The notes under the pieces are model-generated. The model was given only the letters and a program-made list of their open reading frames with translations, searched no databases and was not told where the DNA came from. A stretch of DNA of 64,000 bases, taken from assembly GCF_014905175.1 (NCBI RefSeq), contig NC_057790.1, forward strand, positions 620,001 through 684,000, in the 5' to 3' direction. This DNA is from Aphidius gifuensis (lineage: Eukaryota > Arthropoda > Insecta > Hymenoptera > Braconidae). The position numbers and the translations under genes were made by a program. This document shows positions 11,427 through 23,918 of this stretch, piece by piece (within the stretch, counting starts at the first letter, position 1; every line of letters begins with the position of its first letter).

Positions 11427-13575
11427 TTATATTTCCTGCAAAAATGGATCAATTTCACTGGTAGAAACACCCCGTGTATCACGTCCACCAGGATGTAGTG
11501 GAATACCTGGTGACATGTGAGAATTAACAGCTTGTCTTGTGTCATATAAACTTGGTGCTTGAAGTATAATTCCAGCAGTACCACCAATGCATGCAAAAGT
11601 AAATACCCATAGAAAAAATTTATCCAATACCATTGCAACAAATTTCCAATCTTCAACTACCTAAACAACAAAATAACAAGACAATCATAATGATTCATCA
11701 ATAAATACAGATGAAAGAAACATACTTCGTTGTCTTTGTCAGCATCTTTGATATGTTGAGCTATGAAGCATACACCTTTAAGAGCTGCAACAACATCAGC
11801 TGATGGATTTCGTAATAATATATTGTCACCATCTCTATCAGATGATGAATGATGCTGTTGTCCATCTTCATCTTCCATATTTTTATAGGCCAGTGTAACA
11901 CGATCATCAAATTCATCTGGATTTTCTTTTAAATCTGTTGTATAATCACTCACACTGTCACCATAACTAAAATTCAAATGAAAATTAATCACAATACCAA
12001 GATGATGTGATAAAATAAATTTACCTATAATCAATGTCATTTGAGTAACCACCCTCGACATACATATCACTGTATTCTGGTGTTGAATATGGTGTTCTAC
12101 GTATCATCAAAACAAGTGGCATCCAATTTAAAAATACACGTCTCACCCATGGTGACATACTGTGAGTTGATGGTGATCTAAAATGAACATTTAAAACACA
12201 AACAGTTGTCCAAATTGATAATGTAACTAGTATCATTGATAGTAATAAATATTTTCCAAGCAGAGGAATTGCTAATGATGTTGGAGGAATTATTTCAGCC
12301 AGTAGAAGAAAAAATACAGTCAATGAAAGAAGAATTGATGAACACAATGAAACCTAAATAATTGAATAACAAAAAATTAATAAAAATATATATTGTTTTA
12401 GTTAATTTACAAATAAATAAATACCTTTTCACCAGAATCACTTGGTAAATAAAATACAAGAACAGTAAGAAATGTTATTCCAACACATGGAATAATTAAA
12501 TTAACAGTATAAAATAATGTTTTTCTTCTCATTGTAATATTAAATGTTATATCTGAATATGGCTCAACACAACATGGATAATATTCTTCATTTCTTGTTG
12601 CTGGTACTTCAAGTATATCCCATTCAACAGATAAATAAAATTCATCAAGATCAATACCTTTTGATACTAAATTACTACCAGGTTCTTGTAGCATATGCTT
12701 TAGATCAACTTGTATTCCATTATATGTCCATGAGCCAAATTTCATAAGACATGATTGTTCATCAAATGGAAAATATTCAACATTTATTTCACATGATGAT
12801 TTGTATATTGCTGGTGGTTTCCAATACACCTCACCGGTATATTTTAATGTTGCTTTTGTCATAAGTGTTACCTCATAATTTCCATCAGCACTAAAAACAC
12901 AATTATAATTTTAATTTTAAACGTAGATAATTAAAAATTATTTTAATGATATTTACTTGTTGTATAAAACTATATCTGGAAGCCAAAGATTTTCTGATGG
13001 AACGTAGAGCATTTCAACACCTCCATACTCATCAGGATTCCACTGGAGTTTGTAGTCAAACCATTTCTAATTAAAATTAAAAAATAATTAATATTAAATT
13101 TTAAATGTTTAGGAAGTTTTTAATGTTTACCTGTTCAACCCAAACATTTGTTGTCATCACTTGATTTTTTAAATTCTAAAAATCAACAATAAAAATATTA
13201 TTTAATGTATAAAAAAAAATTATTAATTATGTTTGTTAATTGATTGGGTAATTATTTTTACCATTTCAATGAGTTGTGATAATTTAAGTTGTAAATAAAC
13301 AGTTAATGTTTCTGTGTTGTTAACAACTGGTCGAATAAGTCGATTATAATTTGATAATAAATCATCATAAAGTCTTTTAGTGTCTGGATTTGCTTCAAAT
13401 GTTTTTGGTCCCGGTACACCTGGTTTAAATTATAAAACAATAATAAATGATTATAATTAATAGTAAATATACACACCCTTTAAAAATATATATTGTAGAA
13501 ATTATATTATTACTCACCGTAAACTGCATTTGGTGATAGTAAATATATAAAAAAACATTTTAATATAATATCCAT
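11427..13575 (-). CDS. nAChRalpha8: Nicotinic acetylcholine receptor alpha subunit, probably alpha8
   Basis: Eight exons encode 546 residues: 13518-13575, 13262-13419, 13131-13175, 12957-13066, 12425-12890, 12025-12353, 11726-11966 and 11427-11660; all junctions are GT-AG and keep frame. The order is a short signal peptide (about residues 1-20), the extracellular ligand-binding domain, then M1 (about 248-272), the pore-lining M2 starting after GEK (about 280-303), M3 (about 312-335), a cytoplasmic loop of about 140 residues and M4 (about 481-505). The Cys-loop is C157 and C171, 13 residues apart. Adjacent cysteines C230-C231 in YYPCCVEPYSD mark an alpha subunit. The 45-nt exon NLKNQVMTTNVWVEQ is a classic small nAChR exon. 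DYKLQWNPDEYGG, EEYYPCC and THSMSPWVRRVF point to the subunit called alpha8 in bees and beetles, whose Drosophila counterpart is beta2. Placement within the alpha1-4/8 clade is from memory. The subunit forms acetylcholine-gated cation channels at insect synapses and belongs to the neonicotinoid target family. Confidence 0.93.
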
Positions 13576-14818
13576 GAAAAATGGTTTGTTTTTTTTTGTT
13601 ATATAAAATTTATTATTAATTAATTGTTTATTATTTTTAAATATATTGTTATTCCTCGGTGATGACACAATGAGGATGGGCACTACTGCATTTTATTCTT
13701 GTTCAATGCGCATTCGCAATATTTTTTTTTCTCCAGTTCATCTTGTAAAATCGATACAACTCGAGATATTCACAAGGGATGAAAAATCCACAATGTGTAT
13801 TTTATTTTTTAACAAGAAAAATATTATTTATTAAACTTCTAGATGATGATTAAAAAATTAAGAAAAAAATTTCAGATAATTTAAAATGTAAGATGATTAT
13901 TTGAAGAAATAATTTCGATTTGAAAAATGTTTCGAAAAATTGATAGATATTTTTAATAAATTAGTAAAAATTAATTGCTTCAAAATTTATGATAATTATC
14001 AAGCCATTTTTTATCCTCATCAATGTTGATGACTTTTTTCTTGTCTAGATTTTATGATTGATCCACAATCAAATGTCCAAGAAAATTCAGTAGAAAAATG
14101 TACCATCTATCTGGTTTAAATCCTCTTTAAAAAAACCAATTTCTATTTTATTTTTTTTAGAAATAAACATTGAATATTATTAATTTTTGAAATTACTGTA
14201 ATTATTTTTTTTATCATTAATGGTTAACATGTAAATGAAGTACTAATAAATAAAAAATTAGAGGCTAGTGTAAATTATAAATCAGAAAAAAAATGTTTGT
14301 TTTTTTTCTTTTAAATTTGATAAATTATATGAAAATGTATTCAACAACAAATTAAAAAATAAAGATAAATGTAATCATAAATTCCCAATAAAATTGAAAA
14401 GAAAAAAAAAATAGGCTACTCTGTTGATGTAGGATAACTTGACAAACAAATTAATTAACACTAAAAATTTTTAAAATATCAAATAAAGAAAAACATAATT
14501 TAAAAAAAAAATAATAAATCTTGATAATAATTAAAACAAATTGTAATTATTAATATTATATTGAACAAATATGTTCAATATATTGTGTTGGATCAGCTAG
14601 TGAATCTACAAGTGAATAAAAAGTACATGTTACCCTTGTTGGACTTGATGTTGAGCTCTTTTTTGTCATTCACAATTAATTGATTTAAATGATTGATAAA
14701 ATAAATATTCTTGAAGCCAGATAATTAATTAAATAATAGATTAAATTATGGTGACTATAAAAAGAATTAATAAACAAACAAATACTGTTTTTTTTTTTTT
14801 TGAATATTTTATATTGTT
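13576..14818. other. Intergenic region between the receptor gene and RpS27A
   Basis: No coding exon seen. The part next to 13575 should hold the receptor 5' UTR and promoter. A somewhat GC-richer block at about 13655-13790 is a candidate regulatory stretch. TTTCGAAA-like motifs occur at 13905-13940. Confidence 0.5.
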
Positions 14819-14824
14819 TTTATT
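14819..14824 (-). terminator. Polyadenylation signal of RpS27A
   Basis: AATAAA on the minus strand, 15 bases beyond the TAA stop at 14839-14841; a very short 3' UTR is typical of ribosomal protein genes. Confidence 0.6.
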
Positions 14825-14838
14825 TAATAGAAAATTGT

Positions 14839-15388
14839 TTATTTATCTTCTGGTTTGTTGAAGACAAGGGTGAATCCACATTTGCCACAGTAATGACGAT
14901 CTTCCATGGCTGCCATGAAGACACCAGCACCACACTGTTCTGATGGGCATTCACGACGAAGACGATGGATTTTTCCATTCTCATCAACCTATAAAATTAA
15001 TGATAAATATATTATCAACAATAATAATAACATTACATGTAGATAAAGTATAAATTAATCAACAAACCTTGTAGAATTTAAGGACAGCAAGCTTGACCTT
15101 CTTTTTCTTGTGCTTGATTTTTTTTGGTGTAGAGTAATTCTTCTTCTTACGTTTCTTGGCACCACCACGAAGTCTCAATACCAAATGAAGTGTTGATTCT
15201 TTTTGGATATTGTAATCAGATAATGTACGTCCATCTTCCAATTGTTTACCAGCAAAGATCAATCTTTGTTGATCTGGTGGAATTCCCTCTTTGTCTTGGA
15301 TCTTGGCTTTGACATTTTCGATTGTGTCAGAAGCTTCGACCTCAAGAGTGATGGTCTTGCCAGTGAGTGTCTTTACAAAGATCTGCAT
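14839..15388 (-). CDS. RpS27A: Ubiquitin-ribosomal protein S27a fusion (eS31)
   Basis: Two coding exons, 15068-15388 and 14839-14988, give 156 residues. Residues 1-76 are ubiquitin ending in LRLRGG, where deubiquitinases release the ribosomal part. Residues 77-156 are eS31/S27a: a lysine-rich stretch (AKKRKKKNYSTPKKIKHKKK) and a four-cysteine zinc ribbon (C121, C126, C141, C144) ending in KPEDK. The protein supplies both free ubiquitin and a 40S subunit component. Ubiquitin residue 19 is Ala (LEVEASDT) instead of the Pro usual in animal polyubiquitin. The ATG sits 18 bases inside exon 2 of the transcript; the first exon is non-coding (15741-15766). Confidence 0.98.
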
Positions 15389-15740
15389 CCTGTATTATTG
15401 GTGTGCCTGAAAAACATCAACAAACAATTATTAGATTTATGTCAACAATATATTTTTAACACTAAAATTAATCACTCTAAACTAAAACTAAATTTTATAA
15501 ATTATACACTTTTTAAACAATTAAAATAACATCTTGCAAATGTTCAATTAACCTATAAATTAACAAATGTCAATGTCCACATTTTTCATATAAAAAAAAT
15601 CGAAAAATAAATAAACAATTACATAATACAAACAAAAACAAATTAACTACGATCGATAACAACAATAAACAACTAATTATTCAGTCACTTTATATGATTA
15701 TTCTATTAAATTAACACTTTTTTTTTTTTATAACACCTAC

Positions 15741-15768
15741 CTATAATCACACCATGCGTTGAAAAGAA
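15741..15768 (-). promoter_or_regulatory. TCT initiator and non-coding first exon of RpS27A
   Basis: On the minus strand TTCTTTTC (15768-15761) matches the polypyrimidine TCT initiator of ribosomal protein genes, with the start at the C at 15766. The message would begin with a 5'-TOP tract, CTTTTC. A donor (TATAG|GTAGGT) ends the exon at 15741 and an acceptor at 15407-15408 opens the coding exon at 15406, giving a 44-nt 5' UTR. The sequence upstream to about 15850 is clearly GC-richer than its surroundings. The start site is inferred from motif and position only. Confidence 0.6.
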
Positions 15769-18700
15769 TTTTTTTTATTTCGATTCGGGCTGATTTCGAC
15801 GAGCAGGCGACAATTTGTCGGTGGCGCCATCGCAGCTGTCGCCTGTTGTAAACGTTTCTAATGTTACGAAAATTTAAATATTTAAAATAAATTTATTTCT
15901 TACGAGAAAAATATATCTCTCGTAATTTTTTTTCTGTATTTTAATACTTACTTTTAGTTCAACAAAAATTTTGATATGATTTTCTCTATTTAACTCAAAA
16001 TAAAATAACAAAACAATAAAAATTAATTAATCAATATTATTATTGAACTAAAAAAAATAATCAAGATTCTTTTCTTTACAATGAGTAATTTATTTATTTT
16101 TTTAGTAAATAATATCTACAATAAAAATACCACATTGTTTGGAAAAAATATTTTCCCCATTACAATTATAAATAATATATATTTTTTTTCTTTTCATATA
16201 TACGAATATAATATTATATTAATAATTCATATATATGTTTCAATGAAAATCCATCATTATTATTATTTTCATCAATAATTATCTATTCATTTTAATTTTC
16301 AAAGACGGTGTTTAGAAATAAGCAATTACTTTGCAAATAAACTGTGAAAATACATAAAAGAATTTTTCGTTTTTTTTTTTTTTTCCTTTATTTTTACTCA
16401 ATACAATTTTTTCATTTAATATTTTATTGTGGTTTTTTTTTTCAAGACGGTTTAGAGTTTAAAATGCTTTAATTTTTCTTTCTTTATTTTCATTTTTACC
16501 ATTCATTTTTGCCTACAAAGAATACATTCAATACCAACTTAATTTTTAAAATTTTAATCTTTTTCACATTTTTAAAATTAATCATTATATTTAGCCTGTT
16601 AAATATATATGTTTATATATTTATTTTATAATAATATATTTATAGAATAGAAAATACATGTAACAATTATTAAAATTACTCACAATCAATCACTTGTCAT
16701 TTCTATAATTATTATCGCTCTAATTACATGATATCTATTATTTATTTTTGAATTTTTACAGTTGCTCGAGAGATTCTTATTTTCTTTTCATTAAAAAAAA
16801 AAACAAAAAAAGAAGAAAATAAATTTAATTATAATTGTTCTTTTAGCCAGTGGTATAGATAAAATTATTTATTAATTTTTTAAAAAATTTTATCGGACAA
16901 TAAAACGTTGTGCTCCTTGCTGTTCTCGTCAGCAAATTGAGTTTTTTTGATTTATCAATAGAATTACCCATTTAAGATCATAAATTTTACTTATATATTT
17001 AAATAAAATAATTGTATAAATTTCTTGTAATAACTTGGGTGATTAAATATTGCTGTTATAGATTTTAATTATTATTTTTTTATTGTTGCTCAAATTATTA
17101 TTGATATGTTTGATTTTTAGACAGCTTAGTTGTTTTATTTAAAAAGAAAAAATGCTTTTATTTTTTACGAGAGGGAAAGAGAAACGACTTTTGGCAATTT
17201 AAATTAAAGAGGGCTGGACTTGTTAATTATTTTTTCATTATCTTTTTATCTTGAAGAAATTATTATTATTATTTTACAATACTTAAAAAATTGCTAGTTA
17301 ATATTTTCACTGTTTTAAAGAAAACGAAAATGAAATTTAATTTTTATGTACAAATCTAATCATTTTTTCTTTTGCAAAACATCAAACAATTAACATCAAT
17401 ATTTTTTTTCTATTACTAATATTTAAGTTGACGTTTTAATTGTTGTCCATTGAATTTTATTACACAAAAATATTTATAATTTTTTTATTTTTAATTATTG
17501 TTTAATTCTAAAAGATTCTCTTTTTTTTTTTTTACTGAATATTATAGTGAGCTTTTTACTTTTTTTTTTTTTATGAGAAAATATTGTCCAGCCCTTCAGT
17601 TTCTTTTATTTATATTTTTTTGTTTTATTAGAAATACTATATTTATATACATATATTTATTGTTTTTATTTATTTGATTTTTGTTTGATTATATTCAAAA
17701 AATGTAATCAATTTTTTGAGTATTTTAATTATATTTTCAAAATTTTGATTTACAGCTGCAGCCATTTTTAACTTTTATTATTTACTATTTATGAGTGGTT
17801 AATTGCAATTTTATTTATAAAATATTAATTAAATGTTTAGTATGTATTTTTAAAAAAAATTAACAAGCTTTTATTTCCAGCAAATTAAAATAAAAACAAA
17901 CGAAAAATAATGACTCGAAATGATTGTCTCAGCATGACAAAAATAAAAAATAAAAATTAGACATTAAATCAATAAATAATAATCAAATTAAATTTACAAA
18001 ATTTAACAAGATAAAAAATAAAAAAAAGACAATATTTTCAATACATGTCTCGCCTCTTTCCCTCGTGAAAATTATTTTTAAATAATTTTGATTACAATCC
18101 TCACTGAAAATTTATATTCCACAATGTTATTTAATTTTTTTAAAATATTAAAACATATATTTTTTTTGGCACAATTATTATTATTTATCATTAAATTTGT
18201 TTGTTATTATTTCAAATATTTATTGTGCACAGTTAAATAAAGTTGTACTAAAATTAAATGATGAATTATTTGATTTTAAAATGTTCATTTATTGTTTTTA
18301 ATCACACTCAAAGATTAAACCTATATTTAATTTTGTTCTTTTACATTTATTAGTTGATTTGATTAATTTGTTTATATAATTTTCAAGTGCCAGTATTATT
18401 TCAAATTTATTTCATTATCATTTTGTAGTGTTCTGATTTTTATACATCACATTAATCAGTCTGTCACTATTCACACATGATTTTTACACAAGTAGAAAGA
18501 CATTATTTTTTCTTTAAATATTATTATCCAAGAACAACAAGAAAACAGCAAATACGTTCTTTATTTATTTTTTGATTTTATCAATAATAAAATAATAGCT
18601 GAATTTTTTTTTATATGTAATCATTCAATCTTTGCAGCTTTTGACAATTACACAAACACACTAGGTTATTTTTTTCCCCTATATATTTACATCAATTCCT

Positions 18701-21700
18701 TGCAGAGATAGCCAGCGTTTGGTGGATTTTACAAGATAAACATACAACCACTGATAAAAGATTAAATAACAAATCAATACTAGCAGGAAAAATAACAAAT
18801 TGGATTTTTTAATCATCATCGTTTCGTCATTTGGCACAAAAGAAAGAAACAAATTAAATTTTTTTACGACTGCAATTTGTTATTCATCATGAGGATTTCT
18901 TTTTATTTTTACACACAATTGTTTTTTTTAAATCTTATTTATATAGTCAAAAGTTTAACGATTAGTGAATAATTTACCAGAACACAAAGGCACTTGGCTT
19001 ATACACAGTATTTTATTTCCCCATCGAAACTGTTTTTTAAATTGATCTTATTTTTTTCAAGACAGGAAATCATTTGAAAAAACACACTGACGAACGAATT
19101 TCAATCTGTGCAGATTGATAGTGAGAAAAAAAATCGTCCAACAGATTGTGTATTTTTTCTTTTTTTTTTTTTTTTGTATCTTTTTTTTTTTTTCTTTCAC
19201 AAATCATCATTAAATTTTACAATTAAGCATAGTATAAAAAGTTGGCTACAATCAGATACCGATCAATGGGAATATAGTTCCATTTTTTGTCTTTTTATTT
19301 ATTTATTATTATTATTTTTTTTCCTCGAAAATAACACGCAATATTCATATTTTCAACATTTTTTTTTTTTTATTATTTATTTATCATGCACACGATATAT
19401 TCATAGAAGAAAATAGTTCATTTACATTTATACTATTTATGCTGTTAATATACTGTTTATTTAATTAATCATGTCGACAAATTCAAGCATGAAAATTATT
19501 CTTATAAACTAATTGAAATTTAAACAATTTCACAAATTTATTATTTATCATTTGGATTTTTTTTTTTTTTGTCACTTTCTGCGTTGGTTTTTTATTTATT
19601 TCATCGTATTTTTTTTTTATAATTTATATATTTTTGTGGTATTTTTTAAATTATTTTTCATCAAGATCAAAAACTTGGCAATTGTTTAATTTTTTTTACC
19701 TCATAAAAATATTTTTTTTTCTTTATATTCTGGGACGTCCGTATAAAGGTATTATTTTACTTTTTTTTTTTTTTTAAATTTTTTATAATTTTTATTAAAA
19801 ATTGTTTAACGAATAACATCGAGAAGTTTTTTTTTTTTTTTAAATTTATTATTTTGTCAGCCATTAACTAATATCAATTTTTTTTTTAAATATTTTTTTT
19901 TTTTAATAATATTAATAGTGTAGAATAATTATCTATCAATGCTATGTACATTCAAATGGCAAGTATTTATTACAGAACACAGTATTGCTGTTGAAATAAT
20001 TAAAAACTGATTTATTTTTTAATTAATATTTCGTATTATTAACAGTTTTAAATATCAACATTGTAATACTGATTTACGGACTGCCTTTTAATAAAACCAT
20101 AGAGTATAAATAATTAATAAAAATATCAACTTAGGCCATGATTTAATATAATTAATTAAAATTTCGAAAGAAAAAACATTTATTTTAGTAAAATATTGAT
20201 GAATTTATTGAAGTAAAATTTCTTTTTAAATATCTACAGAATGATAGTGACTCAATTTCGATTTAAAATTATCATTTCACCAGTTGCAGGTATTTATTGA
20301 GGAAGATTAAATGATAATACTCATATTGCTTAAGTGGCATTATTTTGAGCAATCACGTAATTGCAATTTTTTATTTTTGAGCAAGATGAAACTTTTTTTT
20401 TTTTTGATTGAATTTGATTTTTTTTTCATGATATAAACAATTCTCATTTTTGTTTTTTTGATTTCTATAAATATTTCTACGAGTTAAACTAGTTGAGCAT
20501 AGACAGATTGATAAAATAATAAATAATTTATTCTTTAAAATTTGATTAGCTAAAATTGAGTAATTAAAATTGACAAATATATTTTAAGAACTATTTGGCA
20601 CAAAATGTTTCTTTTCTAATTTCGAAAATTGTAAATGATTGCTTCGGGTGAGAAAGACAATTGAGATAAATAACATGCAACTGGTTAAATGATAAAAAAT
20701 TATCTATTAATCAATTATTGATTATTAATAGTTTTTTTTTTTTTTAAATATATAACATCAATAGTATGAATAACCATGCGAGCATATAGAGATAGATAGA
20801 TAGTAAAAGTTAATTAGATTAAAGTCATGACAAGTAGTTTACAATTTAAAAACAAAAAAAAAAAAAACAATTTATTATTTTGTTAACAAGTGTATGTTGT
20901 CATTGTGTAAGTAAATTCATTGTAAGCCAAATTCTTGAAAGAAAAAAAAAGAAAATAGTCGAATTATTATTTTTTTTCTTTTTTAAAATCTTTTTGCCAT
21001 TTTTTTTTAGTTTTTTTTTTTAGTTTTTTTTTGTTCTTTAATACAGTATTTTGAGCACATTCCTCAGGTGTATTAAACCACGCTTTCTTCCACGAGTTGT
21101 ACCAATATATTTTGATGTCACGTATTTTAAAAATAAAAATTAAATTTATTTTACGAAAATTAAATGGACGATTCTTTTCTATTTAAGGTTTAAATCATTA
21201 TTTTGTTATCGAGCGATTTTTTATGGACGATTGATCGCATTTGCCAGAAATTTATTGAAATAAATAATTTTTTTTTTAATTATATTTTATTATTAGTATT
21301 TTAAAAATTGTTTTTTTTTTTTTTTTTTTTTTTTTGTTGAAAGAAGAAGGCAAAGTGGCAGTACAATATCGGTACAACTCACTAGTTAATGGCACGGGTC
21401 CGCCTATGTACAAATACGTAATATCATATTACCACATACAATTTTATTACATCACATATTTTTATTTATTTATTTTTTTTTTTGTTATATACTATAGAGA
21501 TAACGATTTTTAATTTAATTTTTTTCTTTCGTTTTTCCATATTTGTTTACTTTTCGTTTAATTAATTTCATATTTTTATTTTCAGTGACGTGGAGGGACT
21601 CATTTGTACAATTTCATGCAATTTTTTTAATTTTCTTTTATTTTGATTTAATTATTCCGTTAAAATTCGTTAATTTATTAATTTTTCTATTGTTTTTTTT

Positions 21701-23674
21701 TTAATAATCGGCCTCCAGTGTGTTTAATTTAAAAAATTTAATACAGTAGAAGAATTTTTTAAAACTTTACGCTTAAAAAATGACGAAATAAATGATCATT
21801 TCGAAATAAAAATATTTAAAAACACTTAGTATTTAGTATAATATTTAGTATTAATTTTTTTAATGAAGAAAAAATGTGTTTTTTTTATCGACACAGTATT
21901 GTTACAATAATAAAATATTGCAATGGTTATTAATTATTAATATAGAAACTGAGTTTCTGTAACAAGTGTATTGTCTTAAATGATATGTCTGCTAATTTCA
22001 TTCAGTCACTCGTAAATATATTTATATCATATTTATTTTTAAATAACATTCATTGAAGCAATCAATTAAATTCTAGTTTTTATTTATAAAAATTTCGTTA
22101 CCCATATTATTAACTGGAGGCCGTTTATCCAATATCCATCATCCACTTTGTACCGTTAATTAACAAAGAAAAAAAAAAAGAAATCGATTTTTGTATAAGT
22201 AAAAAAAATAATGAACAAAAAAATATTATTTTGATTTTAATGTAGTTTAAATTGGCACTAGTATTGAGGAGTAAGAATAATATAGCAAATTTTTTTTTTT
22301 AAGTAATAAATGTCGCAGGTCAGAAAAAAAGTTACAGGTATTATTTCTAAATTTATATTTGTCATAAAAAAGACAAAATACACAAAATTATATTTATCAA
22401 TTATGTCTAAAAATAATTTCTAGATTAAATTTTAGACGTTTATTATTTAACAATTTATAACATTTTATTAAAAAAGATTAAAATACGTCTACGATAGGCC
22501 AATTTCTTGAATAACAATTTAGAGTTTCGCGCAATCGAAACTTGATATAAAATGCTTATTTCTTTTCCCAAGAAATCCATCAATCAATTTTTATTTTTTA
22601 CTTAATTCATCATTAATAATCAAACTTGACTTTAACATTTTTTTTTTTTTTCATTTTCCTAATTATTTTTTTAAATCTTTTCTTATCAAATAAATCATTA
22701 TTCTTATCATTTAATTTTTAAAACGTATTTTTTTCTTCCACAAGAATCTCACCTCGTAGACTTGCTGTTAAAAAAAAAAAATAAATAAATTGTTTAAACA
22801 GCGAAATAAATAAATAAATAAAATTAAACTAACTTTTTTTTTTTTTTTATCTAATTAGTGTGAATGAATGTTTATTGTAATATTATTATGCTTTTGTTTA
22901 AATTTTTTTTTTTCTTCTTTAAAATCTACACCAATTTTACATGAAAATTTGAAACTTCTTTTATCTACATGCTCAGAAATTGTATATATATATTAACTCT
23001 ATTTACAAAAAAAAAATCCATCAATTAATTTTTTCCTAAGTATCATCATATATAAAATATTTCGAAGAAAAAAAAAAAAGGTAAAATAAATATTATTACG
23101 ATGTTTCAGTGTTATATTTAGATCGTCCCAGTGCATATTTTTTATTGTTTAATTATTTTCTTTTAAATATGAGCGATGGATAAATACAAAAGTTGGTTAT
23201 TTTTTCTTTCAAACAATTGTTTGTTTTATCCACAAACGATTGTCCTATTTCATTTTTGTTTTAATTATTACACAAAGATAATTATAATTAATATGTTAAT
23301 TATTATTTTTTCAAGTTTTTTTTTTATTTTGTCACTTCGATACCCTGGTTGCCTTATGGGATCAATATTAATATCCTCATTTTGTAGAAAAATGATTAAT
23401 TAATTTAATATTTTGATTTTAAATTTCCATTTATTTTGATTTATTTAGACCATTTGTAGAAACTCTGCTGCGCATTAACATAGGCCATTTTAAATATCGT
23501 TTCCATCTTCCCAATTAGGCTAGTATGAATATTAAATATTAAATTTATTCCAGTCAATTATTTGAATGAAAATATATATTTTCTGCTTATGACGAATACA
23601 GTATGACTTTTAATTATAATAATAATAAATTGAAGCCTTCGTTAGGGTACCTCAAGTGCGCGTATATGAGAATT
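15769..23674. other. Gene-poor AT desert, probably including a long 3' UTR
   Basis: Almost 8 kb with no convincing coding exon on either strand. The plus strand is very T-rich, with many tracts of ten or more T. AT-poorer islands lie at about 17160-17220, 21050-21125, 21345-21430, 22735-22765 and 23440-23525. The part next to 23674 is downstream of the stop of the large minus-strand gene and has several minus-strand AATAAA motifs (first at about 23441-23446 and 23430-23435), so some of it is 3' UTR; how far that extends cannot be told. Confidence 0.5.
17161..18077. repeat. Imperfect inverted repeats in the AT desert
   Basis: AGGGCTGGAC at 17210-17219 is matched by its exact complement GTCCAGCCCT at 17586-17595. 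A second pair is ACGAGAGGGAAAGAG (from about 17167) against CTCTTTCCCTCGTG (about 18054-18067), with a two-base gap. These could fold in RNA but are short. Confidence 0.4.
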
Positions 23675-23918
23675 CTATGGTGGTCTCAATCTTGTTGGAT
23701 TATGCCAAATATTATTGGCATTTAATTGTTCACTTTTAACTGTTATTTTTTGATAATCATTATTAATATTTAATTGTTGATTATTATTATTATTATTTTG
23801 TGATTGTTTGTGCATTTGATTTGTTGATTTTTTAGATTCTTGAGATGCTGTATCTGGTAAAGGTATTGGCCTGTGTGACTTCATGTGGGCACTTCTGCTT
23901 TTGACTTTGTTGAAAACT
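23675..23918 (-). CDS. Corepressor last coding exon: second half of the C-terminal finger
   Basis: It opens in phase 2 after TTTTCAG, completing the lysine of CGK and continuing VFNKVKSRSAHMKSH, then a Gln/Asn-rich tail ending in RLRPP and a stop. Confidence 0.85.

Noticed and set aside
15242..15529. 95-codon frame opposite RpS27A
   Set aside because: Antisense shadow of the ubiquitin exon.
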